A stretch of DNA of 64,000 nucleotides from assembly GCA_033961575.1 (NCBI GenBank), contig CM066730.1:136737523-136801522 (forward strand), read 5' to 3'. The stretch is from Aselliscus stoliczkanus. Taxonomy: Eukaryota; Chordata; Mammalia; Chiroptera; Hipposideridae. The position numbers were made by a program, and so were the translations under genes. Of the stretch, positions 26,190 through 37,619 are shown one piece after another (the first letter of the stretch is position 1; each line of letters opens with the position of its first letter). The notes beneath the pieces are model-generated. The model was given only the letters and a program-made list of their open reading frames with translations. It made no database searches and had not been told where the DNA came from.

Positions 26190-27719
26190 CAAGGAGGTAA
26201 GAAGAAAAGATAGTAGAGAGAACAGTGTAGGAAACACAGGTGAAGTACAAAAAAACTAGTTTACTGAAATCATATAAATGACCCATTGTTAGGAAGGATA
26301 AACCCCTTATTGGAAATAACAGCTCCAATCATTTATTTTGCAAGTGCTGGGAGGCTGCCTTGAAATGGGATTGTCTCTGCGCAAAGGAGGCTCCTGTCAT
26401 GCTCTCAGCTATCCATATTCCTCCTGGCACAGAGCCCAGCCTTGCATTTACTGTGTTTTATTTGCAGAAATGTTACCTTGCCAGTTTTAGTGAAATCCTC
26501 TTAGATATATAAATTACGTCAATAAGGTTTCACTTATATGTACATCTCAAATACCCCTCATTTTAGAGGTTACTTAATAGGAAGTTCTTATTAATATGAT
26601 TTAGATTTTAATGCCCAAAGCAGTAAAGATAAAATTGGGATTCATAAGTGACAATACCATTAACTGTAGCTCTTACCAAGACTACCTTTATCACTAGCAT
26701 TTTCCAACATTTTTCTTCTCTCTTTTTTTGACCTGCTAGTCACTTGTGTGCAGATTTTTCTTATATGCTTATATTCCTAAATTGAATCATATTGCTGAAC
26801 TGAGCATCCAAGTGGATTCTTACATCAAATTTTGAAACCACATTTGATTAGAAGGCCTAAAGCCTTGGGAAATAGTTCAATGGGAATTTCATACAAAGAT
26901 GGGAAAGAGCCCGTGTTATTTTCCATTCACTTCCCAACAGAATTAGGTATCTACACTGCTTAGAGGAAAGGAAGAGATGGATATACTTTGGTCAAAGGCT
27001 GCCAGTTACTGTCTCCAAAACAAGCTACTGCAGTTGGTTTCCACTGGACTGGTGTCAAAGACTTGTCCTCCAGGCCAGACTCCAGCTAAGAGTTAGCCAG
27101 TCAGCAAACTTCCACACATACCCTCCACAGGGGTTGTTGTGGTAACAAGAAGAAAAGTGAACTTGGCCAGTCTTAATACGCTATTTGCTACCGACCATAT
27201 ATTTAAAAGAATTCAAAAAAAGTAAAGAAAAAAAAATGCTCTTTTTCCCCTTCTTCCTTTTAAAAGTAAAAAACAGCTGTGAGTCCACCTGTAAAACACT
27301 CTCCCTTAAAACTGTTGAGAGTTCAAGGGAGCCTTGCCTATCCCCCAAAGTGCCCGAAAAGCCAGTGCTTCTAAGATCATCAGAGAGAGAAGTTTTGTAA
27401 TGCTGAGTATGCATTATATTACTACCCAAAGCTTACTACAGTCCCATAGTTCAGGGAAGTTTTAAGTCACACATTTTTAAAAGTTGAATCTCACCTTCTA
27501 CAACAGTTAACTTCTCTGAATTTAAAAATAATGCAAAGTTAAATATTTCTCCAGCAGAATTTTTCTAACTCTTTCCAAAAAGGCAGTGAAGAAGGCATAA
27601 GATTCATGCAATAATCCCCCAATCAGTTGTGTTTTTTTGTTTTGTTTTGTTTTTTAACTCGAAAACTCTTTCCTATTGTGCTTGCTAAATCCGGAAAAGC
27701 TTGTAGCTTTGACAGCTTG

Positions 27720-29000
27720 AACCACACCATCCCCTTCAGAGCCGCAGAGAACTTCAGATCTTCTCTGCCCCGCCCCCTCTGGCTATTGCGAACCACTGTA
27801 CACCCAAGCTTCCTTATGATTGGATAAAGCTTTTGTCAATCTCCCATGTTGTCCCATTGATTAGACGATCGAATCGTCAATTATTCTCCGGTCCAGACAT
27901 TTCTTTTCGGGCTAGGTTGACTGCTGAGGCCAGACGTCTTTTTACAGAACAGAGCACGTAGAGGATTCCCCCCCACCCACCCATCCTTTCTGGAACCGAG
28001 CAAGCGCTAGGACGAAAAAAATCTGTCAAGCTCAGCAATTTTTTTCAAATCTCGGGGAAAAAAAAGGAAACCCAGTCTCTGATGCACACAGCAAAAAAAA
28101 AAAAAAAAGCCATCCACAAAGCTACATCTTTAAAACAAGACCATTACAATAGACATTTACCCAGCAATCACTTAAATGCATATGCTAGCTACAGAAATTT
28201 TAAAATGTTAGCCATTAAACAAAATCATTCTACCATTATTGTTGTTTATAAGACATATATCGTATAAACGCAAAATAGAAAGTTTAAGATGTACCACGTA
28301 CCATTGCAATGTAAAAAGAGTACGTGAGAAACTTTAAAATGTTCAGACGAATTGCTTCATTTGTTGTCCCCTTTTTTTGGCATTTAAAAAAAAAATCTAA
28401 ATAAACTTGGAACCGTTGAAAACCCGGAAGAGGTTTTTTTTAAAGCTGTTGGCCAATTGCAGGCTTCTTGGAGAATTTTTTTTTTTTTACTCCAAATCAG
28501 AAGGCTTTTTGCAATTGCAATGCGCGCTCTCTGCCTCTCACTGTCTCTCTCTCTCTCCTCTTTTGAAAGCGGTCCAACCCAGGCTGGCTGGTTCTCAGAT
28601 TCTTTTCTGGTTTTGCCGTGTGTGCATTGGATTGTACGAGACTTTGAAGAAGTTGCAATCGATTCGCACTCCCTCTCTCCTCTCCCTATCCCCTTGTTTA
28701 TTTCCGCAATCGCTGCAATTTGCATAGTAACCACGCACTAGACGCCGGCAGCAGCCTGCGGAGGGGGCCGGGAGGGGGCAGGGAAAAGGCCTTGCCCTCT
28801 TCTCTCCTCCTCCCATCTCTCTCCCCGCCAGTCTCCTCCTCCCCCACTGCGCGTGGCCAATAGGAGTCCCGGCATTCAGCGCAAGCTCCGGTCGGGACAC
28901 TATTCGGAAGAAAAGCTTCAGTGTTACTAGGCCCGGGTCGCGGGATCGTGTTTTTGGCGCAGAAGTTCCTCTGTTTAGGGACCTCACAGCCGGTGCTAGG
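27720..29000. promoter_or_regulatory. Promoter-like block about 5 kb upstream of NFIA exon 1
   Basis: A mixed GC-rich block with CCAAT boxes on both orientations (GATTGG near 27820, GCCAATAGG near 28857), CpGs retained around 27864-27925 and 28740-28980, and no repeat signature. NFIA is known to use alternative first exons. From memory, one human first exon lies a similar distance upstream, but I could not find its coding start here. Confidence 0.4.
27864..27878. repeat. CpG-bearing short inverted repeat
   Basis: GACGAT, CGA, ATCGTC: a perfect 6-bp inverted repeat retaining three CpGs, inside the promoter-like block and next to SOX/CCAAT-like strings. Confidence 0.6.
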
Positions 29001-30240
29001 GAGATGGGAGGATATAGTACCTTTGCCTGGAGTTGTGCAGGTTTTGCACGTTTTAATGAAGCCTGTACACCTGCTTTCTCGGTTTCTTTTTCCATAGCCT
29101 CTCGTGAGTTATTAGACTAGTTCATGATGGTTAGCGAGAGATTTAACCTTTATTTGCACTGGTGTAGACCAAGAGTTAAAGATCCTCTTTGGTGCATTAA
29201 ATCAAGAGAGTGCAAAATGTCACAGAGAACTTAAAGTGAAATAAAGCTTCTATTCCCGGTTCATGGAGGAAAAGACATTGGCTGTGTTCTCTGCAGATGA
29301 CTGCACATAAAATTGTTAGGTGGGCTCCCTCAAGGATAAAGCTGTTCCTTTAAAGCAGGAGACGCAGTGAAATTCTAATTTAATTGCCAAACATCTCATT
29401 TGTCAATATCCTTACAAAACCTGGGTTCCACAAAGTTTAATGCACCCCTCCACCTCCCAGCCCCAAGAGAAGGGCTCTAAGATTTAAAAGGCTGTTTTCT
29501 TTTTAAGATAGTTATTGGAACATTAGGTCCTTCATCTCACTGATTCATCTTATTTCATTAGCCCAGGCGCTATAAAACCATGTGATCTGGAGATTTCAGT
29601 GTTAACCTTTTACGTGTTTGTTTTAAACAACAAACCAGCTATGGATGGTGGGGGGCGGGAGGGGGGGCGGCAACTCTAAATAGAGGGAGTGTCCCTTTAA
29701 ATGGAAAGCATCATAACCAGGCTATTGCGTTTGGGTTTTTTTTGTTTTTTTTTTATGCGTTTGCTTTGCGTCAGTGAAGTAGTTTAGGACGTTTTGCTGA
29801 ATAACTGAGTTAAAGGAAAATGTGTACTTAGCTCACTTGATAAAAATTATCCAATAAAAAATCAAGAGGAATAGGAAGCAACCTGGCAGTTGTCTGATTT
29901 GCTCTACTGTCCTTGGTGAAGGTACCTAATTAATTAATAACAGGACCTTGCACAGTTAAATTAGAGGTTAGAGAAACCTCCTATTTTATTTTGAACCACA
30001 TTTTTGGCTTTAGGCTTGCACTTTACAACTAGCTAACTGATGCAGCATTACTGGGAGGTGCAGTACTGTGGCTGCCCTAGGTGTTAGAGAAGCTTTGCTG
30101 GATTGCCCATTATAGATTCAGGTATTGTCTTGTTCTAGAAAGTCTGTGGCATTTAATCCTGGCCTCCACTGAGCATCCATTTCCACTTGGCATACTATTT
30201 TCACCCTAGAAACACACTTGATGGAATGTGGTAGCTTAAG
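29000..30240. other. Upstream intergenic, nothing assigned
   Basis: Unique-looking sequence. I see no exon, SINE or L1. A GGGCGGG-rich patch lies near 29650. Confidence 0.4.
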
Positions 30241-30260
30241 TTAAAAAAAAAAAAAAAAAA

Positions 30261-30371
30261 TTTTTTTTTCTTTTTTTGAGGACAGTATCACTGGCCCTCA
30301 TATGTGGGACCAAACGGGGGCCGCTGGCTTCCCAAGCCAGTGCCTAACTGCCGTGCCACTCGGCCAGCCCC
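30261..30371 (-). mobile_element. Type-A tRNA-derived SINE
   Basis: Reverse-oriented copy: a T-tract, then the complement of the GAGGGCCAGTGACACTGCCC tail, ending at GGCCAGCCCC. Confidence 0.88.
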
Positions 30372-30734
30372 AAAAAAAATTTTTTTTGAGTAACCAAAAA
30401 ATTTCTAGCCCTAGTTCAGCTGGAGATAGGCGTGTGACCTTGTGACCTTGCAATGATTACATAACACCTGTTAACAAGGAAATCAACTTATTGTGAGACT
30501 GGAAGACTGTTTTGTCAAGAGTTAAGAGCATTTGAAATACACAAGAGGTATCAACTTGCATTGCATTGCTCTGTAGATGCCATGGTCTGAATAATCCCCA
30601 ATGCTAAGCAAGCCAGGCCTTGTCAGTAGGTGGTAACAGTGATTTTTGTCTGCATTGTCTGTAGTTCATTTACTGAGTTTAAAATGGTAGGTTAGCACCA
30701 TTTCCAAAGTGACCTTTTCTATGTCCATCTAGTC

Positions 30735-30915
30735 AACAACAAAACAGTATAACCTTTGGAGTCCAACATAGGGATTAATGTTGGGCCTACTATGTAACTC
30801 CAGGCAAATTATTTAATCTCTGTAAGCTTTAGATTCCTGATCTAGAAAATGGGAGATAGTCAGATAACATATGTAAATTACCTAGTACATTATGTGTGTT
30901 CAGTATACTGTAGCT
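30735..30915 (+). repeat. MIR
   Basis: CAGGCAAATTATTTAATCTC, TGTAAGCTTTAGATTCC and AAAATGGGAGATAGT match MIR order. Confidence 0.7.
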
Positions 30916-30954
30916 ATAACAATATAATTACTGTTTAATATGTACTATATTGTA

Positions 30955-31680
30955 GACACATTGAATGTGCTAAGAGCTAGGGGTACAGAAAATAAGACAT
31001 TATCCCTGACTCCAAGAAGCTTTCAGTCCAGTGGGGGAGACAAGACACAAAGGTAAATAAGAATGTAATATGATAAGTACTATTGCCAACTTAGGTATAC
31101 ATAAAGGGCCATAGGAATACAGATGATAGAATGACTTATTTTGCCTGGTTGTACAGATAGATTCATAGAAGGCTAAAAAAGAGGAAATGACATTTCTGTT
31201 GGGCCAGAAGTATGCATTTGTCAGGCAGACAAGAGAGGAACAGAGCATTCCTGCCCAGAAAAGCACAGTGATGTAATTGTATACAGTGGGCCAGAGAATG
31301 GGGACACATTCGGTTGTGGCTAGTTGCTCCAGCTAGTATTAGCCTGTGTAACAGTAACTAGAGATGAAGTTAAAAAGGCAGGCTGAGACAAGAGGGTGGA
31401 GAGCCCTTATGAGTCATGTAAAGTTTCACTTGAGGGACTGGAGAGACATCAAACATATTTAACCTAAAGATATACAAAGTAAGGTTTGCAAATTAGAAAG
31501 ATAACTCTAGCAATGGAGGCAAAGAGACCAGTTAGAAAGAGGTGAGAGAAGAAGGAGTCCTGGATAGCACAGCAGAAATGAATGAGTAGGAGAAGGAAGG
31601 AACAATAGAGGACAGGAGAGATGTGAGCAAGCAAGAGAGACCCACCATGGACATTAGTTTTCAAGGACTTCGATTAACAG
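30955..31680 (+). repeat. Ancient interspersed repeat, family uncertain
   Basis: Contains the widespread mammalian order AGGGGTACAGAAAATAAGAC, TTTCAGTCCAGTGGGGGAGA, GATAAGTACTATTG, then AGAAAGATAACTCTAGCA and AGACCAGTTAGAAAG. I recognise the order from other genomes but am not sure of its family name. Confidence 0.6.
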
Positions 31681-31832
31681 GAAAAATTTAGGAGGGCAAT
31701 TTGTCTAGGCTTTCCTTAAAGTCCAAATACCCATACGATGCATTATAAGGCCTGTTAGTGAAAGAGGCTCTCCTTACCCCACAAATTGCCTTCTATATCC
31801 TTAGGCCTACTAATATTAAATAATTTTAAAAT

Positions 31833-32021
31833 GTCAGAGGGATTATTTATTATGAATTTGTACCAACTGGACAGTTAACGAAGTTTACTATTTGGTAGTG
31901 CTGAAAAGGCTGCATAAAAAAGTTAGATGACTGAACTTTTCGCCAACAATTGATGGTTCTTGCATCATGACAGTGCACCAGCTCACACAGCACTCTCTGA
32001 GGGAGTTTTTAGTCAGTAAAA
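31833..32021 (+). mobile_element. Mariner fragment, same family
   Basis: Shares TTTGTACCAACTGGACA, ACGAAGTTTACTATTTGGTA and the HHDS-type catalytic stretch with the 32718 copy, including the same internal junction. It breaks off after AGTCAGTAAAAATTT in AT-rich sequence. Both termini are missing. Confidence 0.8.
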
Positions 32022-32473
32022 ATTTAATAAAAAATTAACTTATTAAACAATAAATTAATTATAAAAAATAATACCAGTAGCAATAGCAATAACTCACATG
32101 GATTGAGTTCTTACTCTATATGGGCTCTCCTTACCCCCATGAATTTGCATTCCAATAGCTTCAGCCCCACTATGCCCCTGAAAATCAGGTACACGTAGGT
32201 TGACTTTGGGTTGTTAAGCCCATTGAGAGCCTCATGTTTCCACATAAGCTGGATTTATGCCTTGAAAATAGTAGGAATTTTCCAGGAATTCTGCTTTGTT
32301 GACCCAAAGAAAAAGTTAATCCTCCTGCACAACATTGACTGATATAGACATTAGGATATCAGAGCCTTACAGAGTTAGAATAATTCAAAATTGCAATATA
32401 TTTCTACAAATTTTTAATTTTAATTTGTGAATTACACTGAATGTTGAACAAAGAGATACATTTTTTTCACTTT

Positions 32474-32614
32474 TTTTTTAGCTGAGCCATCTTGCCACCT
32501 GTTGGCAGCTCAGAGGCAGCTCAGCTCCGGCCTGGAATCAAACTGGAGACCCTGTAGCTCAGAGCTCACACTCTTGAGTAAGCTCTTAACCAACTGAGCT
32601 ACTTGGCTGGCTCA
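32474..32614 (-). mobile_element. Type-B tRNA-derived SINE
   Basis: A second SINE family, recognised by AGCTGAGCCATCTTGCCACC, TGTTGGCAGCTCAG and the tRNA-like head complement CTCTTAACCAACTGAGCTAC. TCACATTT-type flanks may be a target duplication. Confidence 0.85.
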
Positions 32615-32717
32615 CATTTCACATTTTCTTGATTTGCCTGGGTAAATCCTAGGTCACCCAAACCACTGTCGTGGCTAAATAATCAACACTGGCATTTAGA
32701 GGACCAACATGGCAATA

Positions 32718-33247
32718 TGAGGTATGACAAGTAAGTTCATGAACTTGTTGCAAGGATGTTGCTAACCTTTTTTGATATCAGAGGGGTTGTTCATTATGAA
32801 TTTGTACCAACTGGACAAACAACGAAGTTTACTATTTGGTAGTGCTGAAAAGGCTGCATAAAAAAGTTAGATGACCTGAACTTTTCACCAACAATTGATG
32901 GTTCTTGCATCATGACAATGCGCCAGCTCACATGGCACTGTCTCTGAGGGAATTTTTAGTCAGTAAACAAATATCTGGATTGGAACACCCTCCCTGTTCA
33001 CCTGATCTGTCCCCAAATGACTTCTTTCTTTACCCAAAGACACAGGAAATATTGAAAGGAAGACATTTTGATGACATTCAGAACATCAAGGATAATACAA
33101 CAACAGCTCTGATGGCTATTCCAGAAAAAGGGTTCTAAAATTGCTTTGAAGGGTGCAGGCATCAGTGTATAGCTTCCCAAGGGGAGTACTTTGAAGGTGT
33201 AAGTACTTTTTCTAGGATGAGGTTGTGAACTTAATTGTCTGACCTCG
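32718..33247 (+). mobile_element. Internally deleted mariner (DD34D) with terminal repeats
   Basis: A 530-bp element flanked by TA (32716-32717; 33248-33249). The ends are inverted (left TATGACAAGTAAGTT, right AACTTAATTGTCTGACC). The 3' half still encodes the catalytic C-terminal part of a mariner transposase: HHDNAPAH at about 32908, then SPDLSPNDFFLY. There are 34 residues between the two aspartates, the mariner DD34D spacing. The N-terminal half and first catalytic Asp are missing, so it is non-autonomous. Confidence 0.88.
32905..33138 (+). pseudogene. Mariner transposase C-terminal remnant
   Basis: A 77-codon open stretch beginning at the HHDN motif and ending at PEKGF. It holds the second and third residues of the DD34D triad but no DNA-binding domain and no first Asp. 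It cannot be an active transposase; it persists because the insertion is not very old. Confidence 0.85.
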
Positions 33248-33759
33248 TATAAGCGATAAATATTAGAAGCAAATTTAAATTTAGGAATTGATAATGTTCT
33301 CAAATAATCAAGTTGTGTTCTATTGTCCCCCCCATATGTTCTCCCCCTATTCTTAGATACATATGAGTAGATAAACGGTATAGTGCTTTTATTTTCCAGC
33401 CCTCCTTGCAGATTGTCATGATACGTGATTAAGTTCTCAGTAGAATGCAAGCAGAATTCTTGCACCCGACTTCCATATCACTTGCTTAAAAAAAAAAAAA
33501 AATTTTGTAAATGTATGGCCTTTCCAAAGGCTTTAAAGATCAGGATAATACCCTAGGAGACAAAAGAGCAGCAAGATGAGAGGAACCTGGGTCCCTGAAT
33601 GACTTTATGGAGCAGAGATGCTTAATATCATTTAAGCTATTGTGTTTTGAAGTCTCCGATTAGCAACTTAGCCTTTACTGTAACTAATAATCAAGATTAT
33701 AAAACAATCTCATGGTAGGTATCGTTGGATAGTTTTCTCTCTAAAATCCTTAATTTCTC

Positions 33760-34245
33760 CCAACTTGATAAAGAATACACTTTATTTTGCTCTTAGCCTC
33801 CTTTTCCAAACTCTCCTACCTAATTTCTGCTACCCCTTCATCCCAGCCATACTATATAATAAATGAGTCACTTCTCTCTTTTCATGATTTTCAGAACACA
33901 CCATGTGTGTTCATCCTTCTCTTCTCGTTTGTGTGAATTCTTCTGCCCAAAAGTCTCTAAAGTTTTCCCCCTGTTCCACTCATTCCCCACACCTCCCAAA
34001 AAAACCCAGTTTAATGCTACTTCACAACTCCCCTAGGCAGCGTTGGTTAATCCTTCCCCCATGCTTGCAAATCTTATACTTATCTCTGGGACAGCTGTCT
34101 TCACATTATCTATCTGTTTCTTATTTGCATATTTGTCTACTAGACTGTGAGCTCCTTGAAAGTGCAATGATTTCCGTCATCCTTATATCCCTACAAGCAA
34201 AATTCTACAGCAGATCTTCAATAAATGTTTGGTAAATTAATGTGT
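33760..34245 (+). repeat. L2 3' end
   Basis: CTAGACTGTGAGCTCCTTGA, CCTTATATCCCTACAAGCAA and CTTCAATAAATGTTTGG are the characteristic L2 terminus. The preceding pyrimidine-rich part is consistent with the L2 coding end. Confidence 0.75.
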
Positions 34246-34394
34246 GAATGGATAGATGAACAAATGGTTACCTTTTCCAGCCTTGTACTCTGAGGAAATA
34301 CAGGGTCAAGAGTGTGGCTGATGCAAGACATGGCATTATCACTAGGGGGAAATTTTAAGTATAAACAGTAGGACACTGAGTTTGCTTTACACAG

Positions 34395-34560
34395 GGCTTC
34401 CACACACGTTATCACCTTAACCTTTCTTCTGGATTAGTAGGTCGGGCATTGTCACTCTCACTACACAAATCAGGAAATTAAGGCTCAGAAAACTGAAATA
34501 TCCAAAGCTCTAGCTATGATGTCTAGCTTAGGAAAGAGTTCAGGCTCCAAATTGTTTAAG
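34395..34560 (+). repeat. MIR (3' part)
   Basis: CACACGTTATCACCTTAACC, CAGGAAATTAAGGCTCAGAA and AGGCTCCAAATTG follow MIR order. Confidence 0.65.
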
Positions 34561-34564
34561 TACC

Positions 34565-34675
34565 TTTTTTTTTTTTTTTTTTGAGGGCAGTGTCACTGGC
34601 CCTCATATGTGGGACCGAACCGGGGCCACTGGCTTCCCAAGCCAGCGCTTAATCACCGTGCCACTTGGCCAGCCC
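34565..34675 (-). mobile_element. Type-A tRNA-derived SINE
   Basis: Reverse-oriented full copy with a pure 18-bp T-tract. The least diverged type-A member in the window by eye. Confidence 0.9.
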
Positions 34676-34721
34676 AATGTTAGCTGGCTTTAATCATAAT
34701 CGAAGGTAAACACATGGATCC

Positions 34722-35085
34722 TTTTTAAAAATACTGCTTTATTGAGGTATAATTGATATACAAAGAACTACACATATTTAATGTACACAATTTGATGAGT
34801 TTGGGCATATACAAATACTCATGGTGTCATCACCACAATCAAAGTAACAGACATATCCAACACCTCCCAGAGTTTCCTAGTGACCCCTCCCACCCCCACC
34901 CCTCTGGCTTTTTTCTGTGGTAAGAACATTTAACATGAGATCTGCCCTCTCAACAAATCTTGAAGAGCACAATTCTGTATGTTAAGTACAGGCACTACGT
35001 TGTATAGCAGATCTCTAGAACATATTCACCTTAGCATAGCTGAAACTTCACACTATTGAATAACAACACCTCATTTCCTCCACCC
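34722..35085 (-). mobile_element. Old L1 3' UTR fragment
   Basis: TTATTGAGGTATAATTGATA, TTAATGTACACAATTTGATG and CATCACCACAATCAAAGTAA (plus strand) are the complement-oriented 3' end of mammalian L1M elements. It sits directly beside a type-A SINE. Confidence 0.8.
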
Positions 35086-35254
35086 CCAGACCCATTCTTC
35101 TTCTCTTGGACACCACAGTAAACTGCAGAAGTTCCTGAAGACCAAAGATGATGTCACCCAAACAAGCTGCTAGGATGACCAGAAGTAGGGAATCTACATC
35201 TTGACTAAAGCAATAGTAGCAAAGTATGAGTTTACAAGTCACAGTAGGAGAGCT

Positions 35255-35400
35255 GAAATGGAGCTCAGAAGTCTTCAACCACCACTCTTTACAGATGATA
35301 AAACTGAAGCTAGCAAAGTGAAGTAGCCAGCTCATGGTCACACAGCTGGTTAAGAATTAATCCCCAGTTCCAATGCCAGTTTCATTACATCATGCAAAGA
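35255..35400 (+). repeat. MIR (3' part)
   Basis: TTTACAGATGATAAAACTGA, GCTCATGGTCACACAGCTGG and TTAAGAATTAATCCC are typical MIR strings. Confidence 0.7.
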
Positions 35401-35621
35401 ATATTTTGCAGGAATGGGAAAGGGGTGAATAACTATCTGTGGTATCAAAGTTGAAAAGAGGCCTGAGAAAGTGAAGAAATATTGTTAGTGACTCTAATCC
35501 AAGAAAGAAATCAGTCAATTATCTAAACGTAAAGAATGGCTATAACATCTAGGCTGGTATCTGAAAGATTTATCCAAATGTGCTCAGACAGTTAAAGGAT
35601 AATTTTCAGGAAAAATAAACC

Positions 35622-35635
35622 GGGGGGGGGGGGGG
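35622..35635 (+). repeat. G14 homopolymer
   Basis: Fourteen consecutive G, rare in mammalian DNA. Confidence 0.95.
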
Positions 35636-35679
35636 TGTTTGTGAGAGCAACAGTCTAGAACTGTGACTTGGTGTTAACA

Positions 35680-35855
35680 TCTGTGAGCTGATCTGGTTCT
35701 TTGTTCTCTGCTCTTTGTGGCCTTGGGCAGTTCAATCTCTCCCTCTCTCTTCCTTCTCTGTAAAATGTAAGTACAATCAGTCCTGCTTACTTCTTGAGGT
35801 TTTGTGAAGATTCAATGAAATTATGAATATGAAACTGTTAAAAAATTTAGGTTTC
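35680..35855 (+). repeat. MIR
   Basis: GTGGCCTTGGGCAGTTCAAT, TTCTCTGTAAAATGTAAGTA and TTTTGTGAAGATTCAATGAA match MIR. Confidence 0.7.
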
Positions 35856-35986
35856 TATTCTGTGAAAGCTTATACAACCAACTATTACTTATAATATAGC
35901 ACAGAATAAAGAATGTGGATATTTAGTTAATCATATTTATCCTGCCTCTATTCAGAAAGGTCTTGGAGTGGAGATGTGTATGTGTA

Positions 35987-36015
35987 CTATTATCTATCTA
36001 TCTTATCTATCTATC
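35987..36015 (+). repeat. Short (TATC)n microsatellite
   Basis: TATC repeats directly left of the composite retroelement. Confidence 0.8.
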
Positions 36016-36016
36016 A

Positions 36017-36638
36017 AAAAAAGACACTAATAAAAAGGAAAAAGAGGGCTGAGTGGCTCAGTTGGTTAAGAGCTCGCTCAAGAGTGCAAGCTGAGCTCTG
36101 AGCAACAGCAGTTCCATGCCCAGCCTGAGCTGAGCTGCCAACAGGTGGCAGGATGGCTCAGCTAAAAAAAAAAAACCTAGGGCCAGCTGAGTGGCGCAGT
36201 AGTTAAGCGCTGGCTTGGGACACCAGCAGCTCTGGTTTGGATCCCACATATGAGGGCCAGTGACACTGCCCTCTACAGCTAAGATGGTGAATAACAGCTC
36301 CACCTGGAGCTGGGCTGCTGTGAGTCCCCGGGGATGGCATAGCTGCAGCCTCGGCTGTCACAAGCTACCGTGAGTGGCCAGCAGCCAGCGTGAGCGGCCG
36401 GCAGCCGGTGTGAGCTGCCAAGAGCCACTGTGAGTGGCCATCCAGAGGCCAGCAACCAATCTGCCTCACCCGAGAAGAGCGCAATGACGATACCAACATG
36501 GGCCAGTGAAGCAATGTCCTCCACAACTAGACTGCAGAACAAAAGGACAGCAACTTGTCTGTTCCCCTTCCCCAGTTCCCCCATGCTATTCCCCTCCCCC
36601 AATTCCCCAATAAAATCTTTAAAAAAAAAAAGACACTA
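36017..36638 (+). mobile_element. Composite non-autonomous retroelement (SINE-B + SINE-A + 20-bp repeats + poly-A tail)
   Basis: Modules in order: a type-B SINE (about 36046-36170), an A-rich linker, a type-A SINE (36181-36276), a GC-rich segment with 20-bp tandem units (36370-36449), and a unique 3' segment. That segment contains ACATGGGCCAGTG and CCTCCACAACTAGA, resembling the type-C SINE body. An AATAAA signal at 36609-36614 and a poly-A follow. The whole is bracketed by AAAAAAGACACTA at 36017-36029 and 36626-36638, as expected for one L1-mediated insertion. This architecture recalls primate SVA elements but the modules differ. I do not recognise a named family. Confidence 0.65.
36370..36449 (+). 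repeat. 20-bp tandem (VNTR-like) units in the composite element
   Basis: Four consecutive units start with GTGAG (36370, 36390, 36410, 36430), on the pattern GTGAGYGGCCRGCAGCCRGY. The last unit is diverged. Confidence 0.8.
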
Positions 36639-37619
36639 TTAAGATAGAAATAAGGTAGAATCAAGGCCAAGATTAGTATCCAAAATACATGCAATAATAT
36701 CCTAGGTGCTTTTCTAAGGTTGGTTTATAAATTTGACTTTGAGTTTCTTAGCAATCAATTTTGAAAAGAAAAGGTAAAACTTATGAAATATACAATATTC
36801 ATATTATTATAAAATTCAAATTCAAGAAGAGTTGTTCAAAAGCAACACAGACATTATGAGGTCTCAAACCTCCCATCACCACCATCAATACCACCTCCTC
36901 ACATCCACACACACCAGGTTGTTCTGAAGAGGACAATCTTCACTAAGCCTCCCATACACTCAATCCCTGGATGAGATTCCAGCCACCATAAGGACAGAGG
37001 GAATGGGAAGGGTGGCATCTTATAAAATGACTACTTTAGCAATTCCTCAACTATAGCTTGAGTGCCCTAGGCTAGTGATACTAGCGTTTCCAATACTGCT
37101 GAATTAGAATGTGCCTAGCTTTATGTCGGTGTACACAGGTACAGAAAATCAGCAATAAAGAGAGGACCATTTGAGGTTGACACTTCTGACCCTGGAGTTT
37201 TTCACACTCTCTCAGAGAGCACATTCTACCCCCCCAAAACAATAGTATGGAGAGGAAGGAAGTGACAACTGGAAAACCCATTTGGCATGGACACTTTGAG
37301 TTCAGGCTCTCTTTTCCAGCCCTGTCCTTTAGCTCTTCAGCCTCTATTGACCATTCTCTTTCATAAGGTGACTCAAAATGGGGTCAGCAAAGGGAATTCT
37401 AGCAAAAGGAAGTTGTGGAATTGGGGTTGTTGTTGTGTGGGATACATAAGCAGTAACAAGTGGGTGGCTTGCCTCAAAGTCCAGTGAATAGGCTAAGAAT
37501 CAGGATTATGAATCAACCAAAAATGTTATAAGGAAAAACAAACAAAAAAGGCTGGATAGGTCAGAGTAGAGTGATAGGGCAAAATCTGATACTGTACTAG
37601 TAGATCCCTTAAGAAAATG

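Larger units (their letters stand above)
23721..27700. other. Proximal upstream region of NFIA, no gene seen
   Basis: Apart from the octamer palindrome, NFI site, GC patch and GGGA/GA microsatellite, I see unique-looking sequence with no recognisable SINE, L1 or coding exon. Conservation could be high given the location, but this cannot be judged from one sequence. Confidence 0.5.

Noticed and set aside
32905..33138. Functional transposase gene
   Set aside because: Only the C-terminal third remains; the DNA-binding domain and first catalytic Asp are missing.
36370..36449. CRISPR-like array
   Set aside because: Units are directly adjacent without spacers and the context is a mammalian retroelement.
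36279..36602. 107-codon minus-strand ORF
   Set aside because: Falls entirely inside the composite retroelement, antisense to its poly-A signal.
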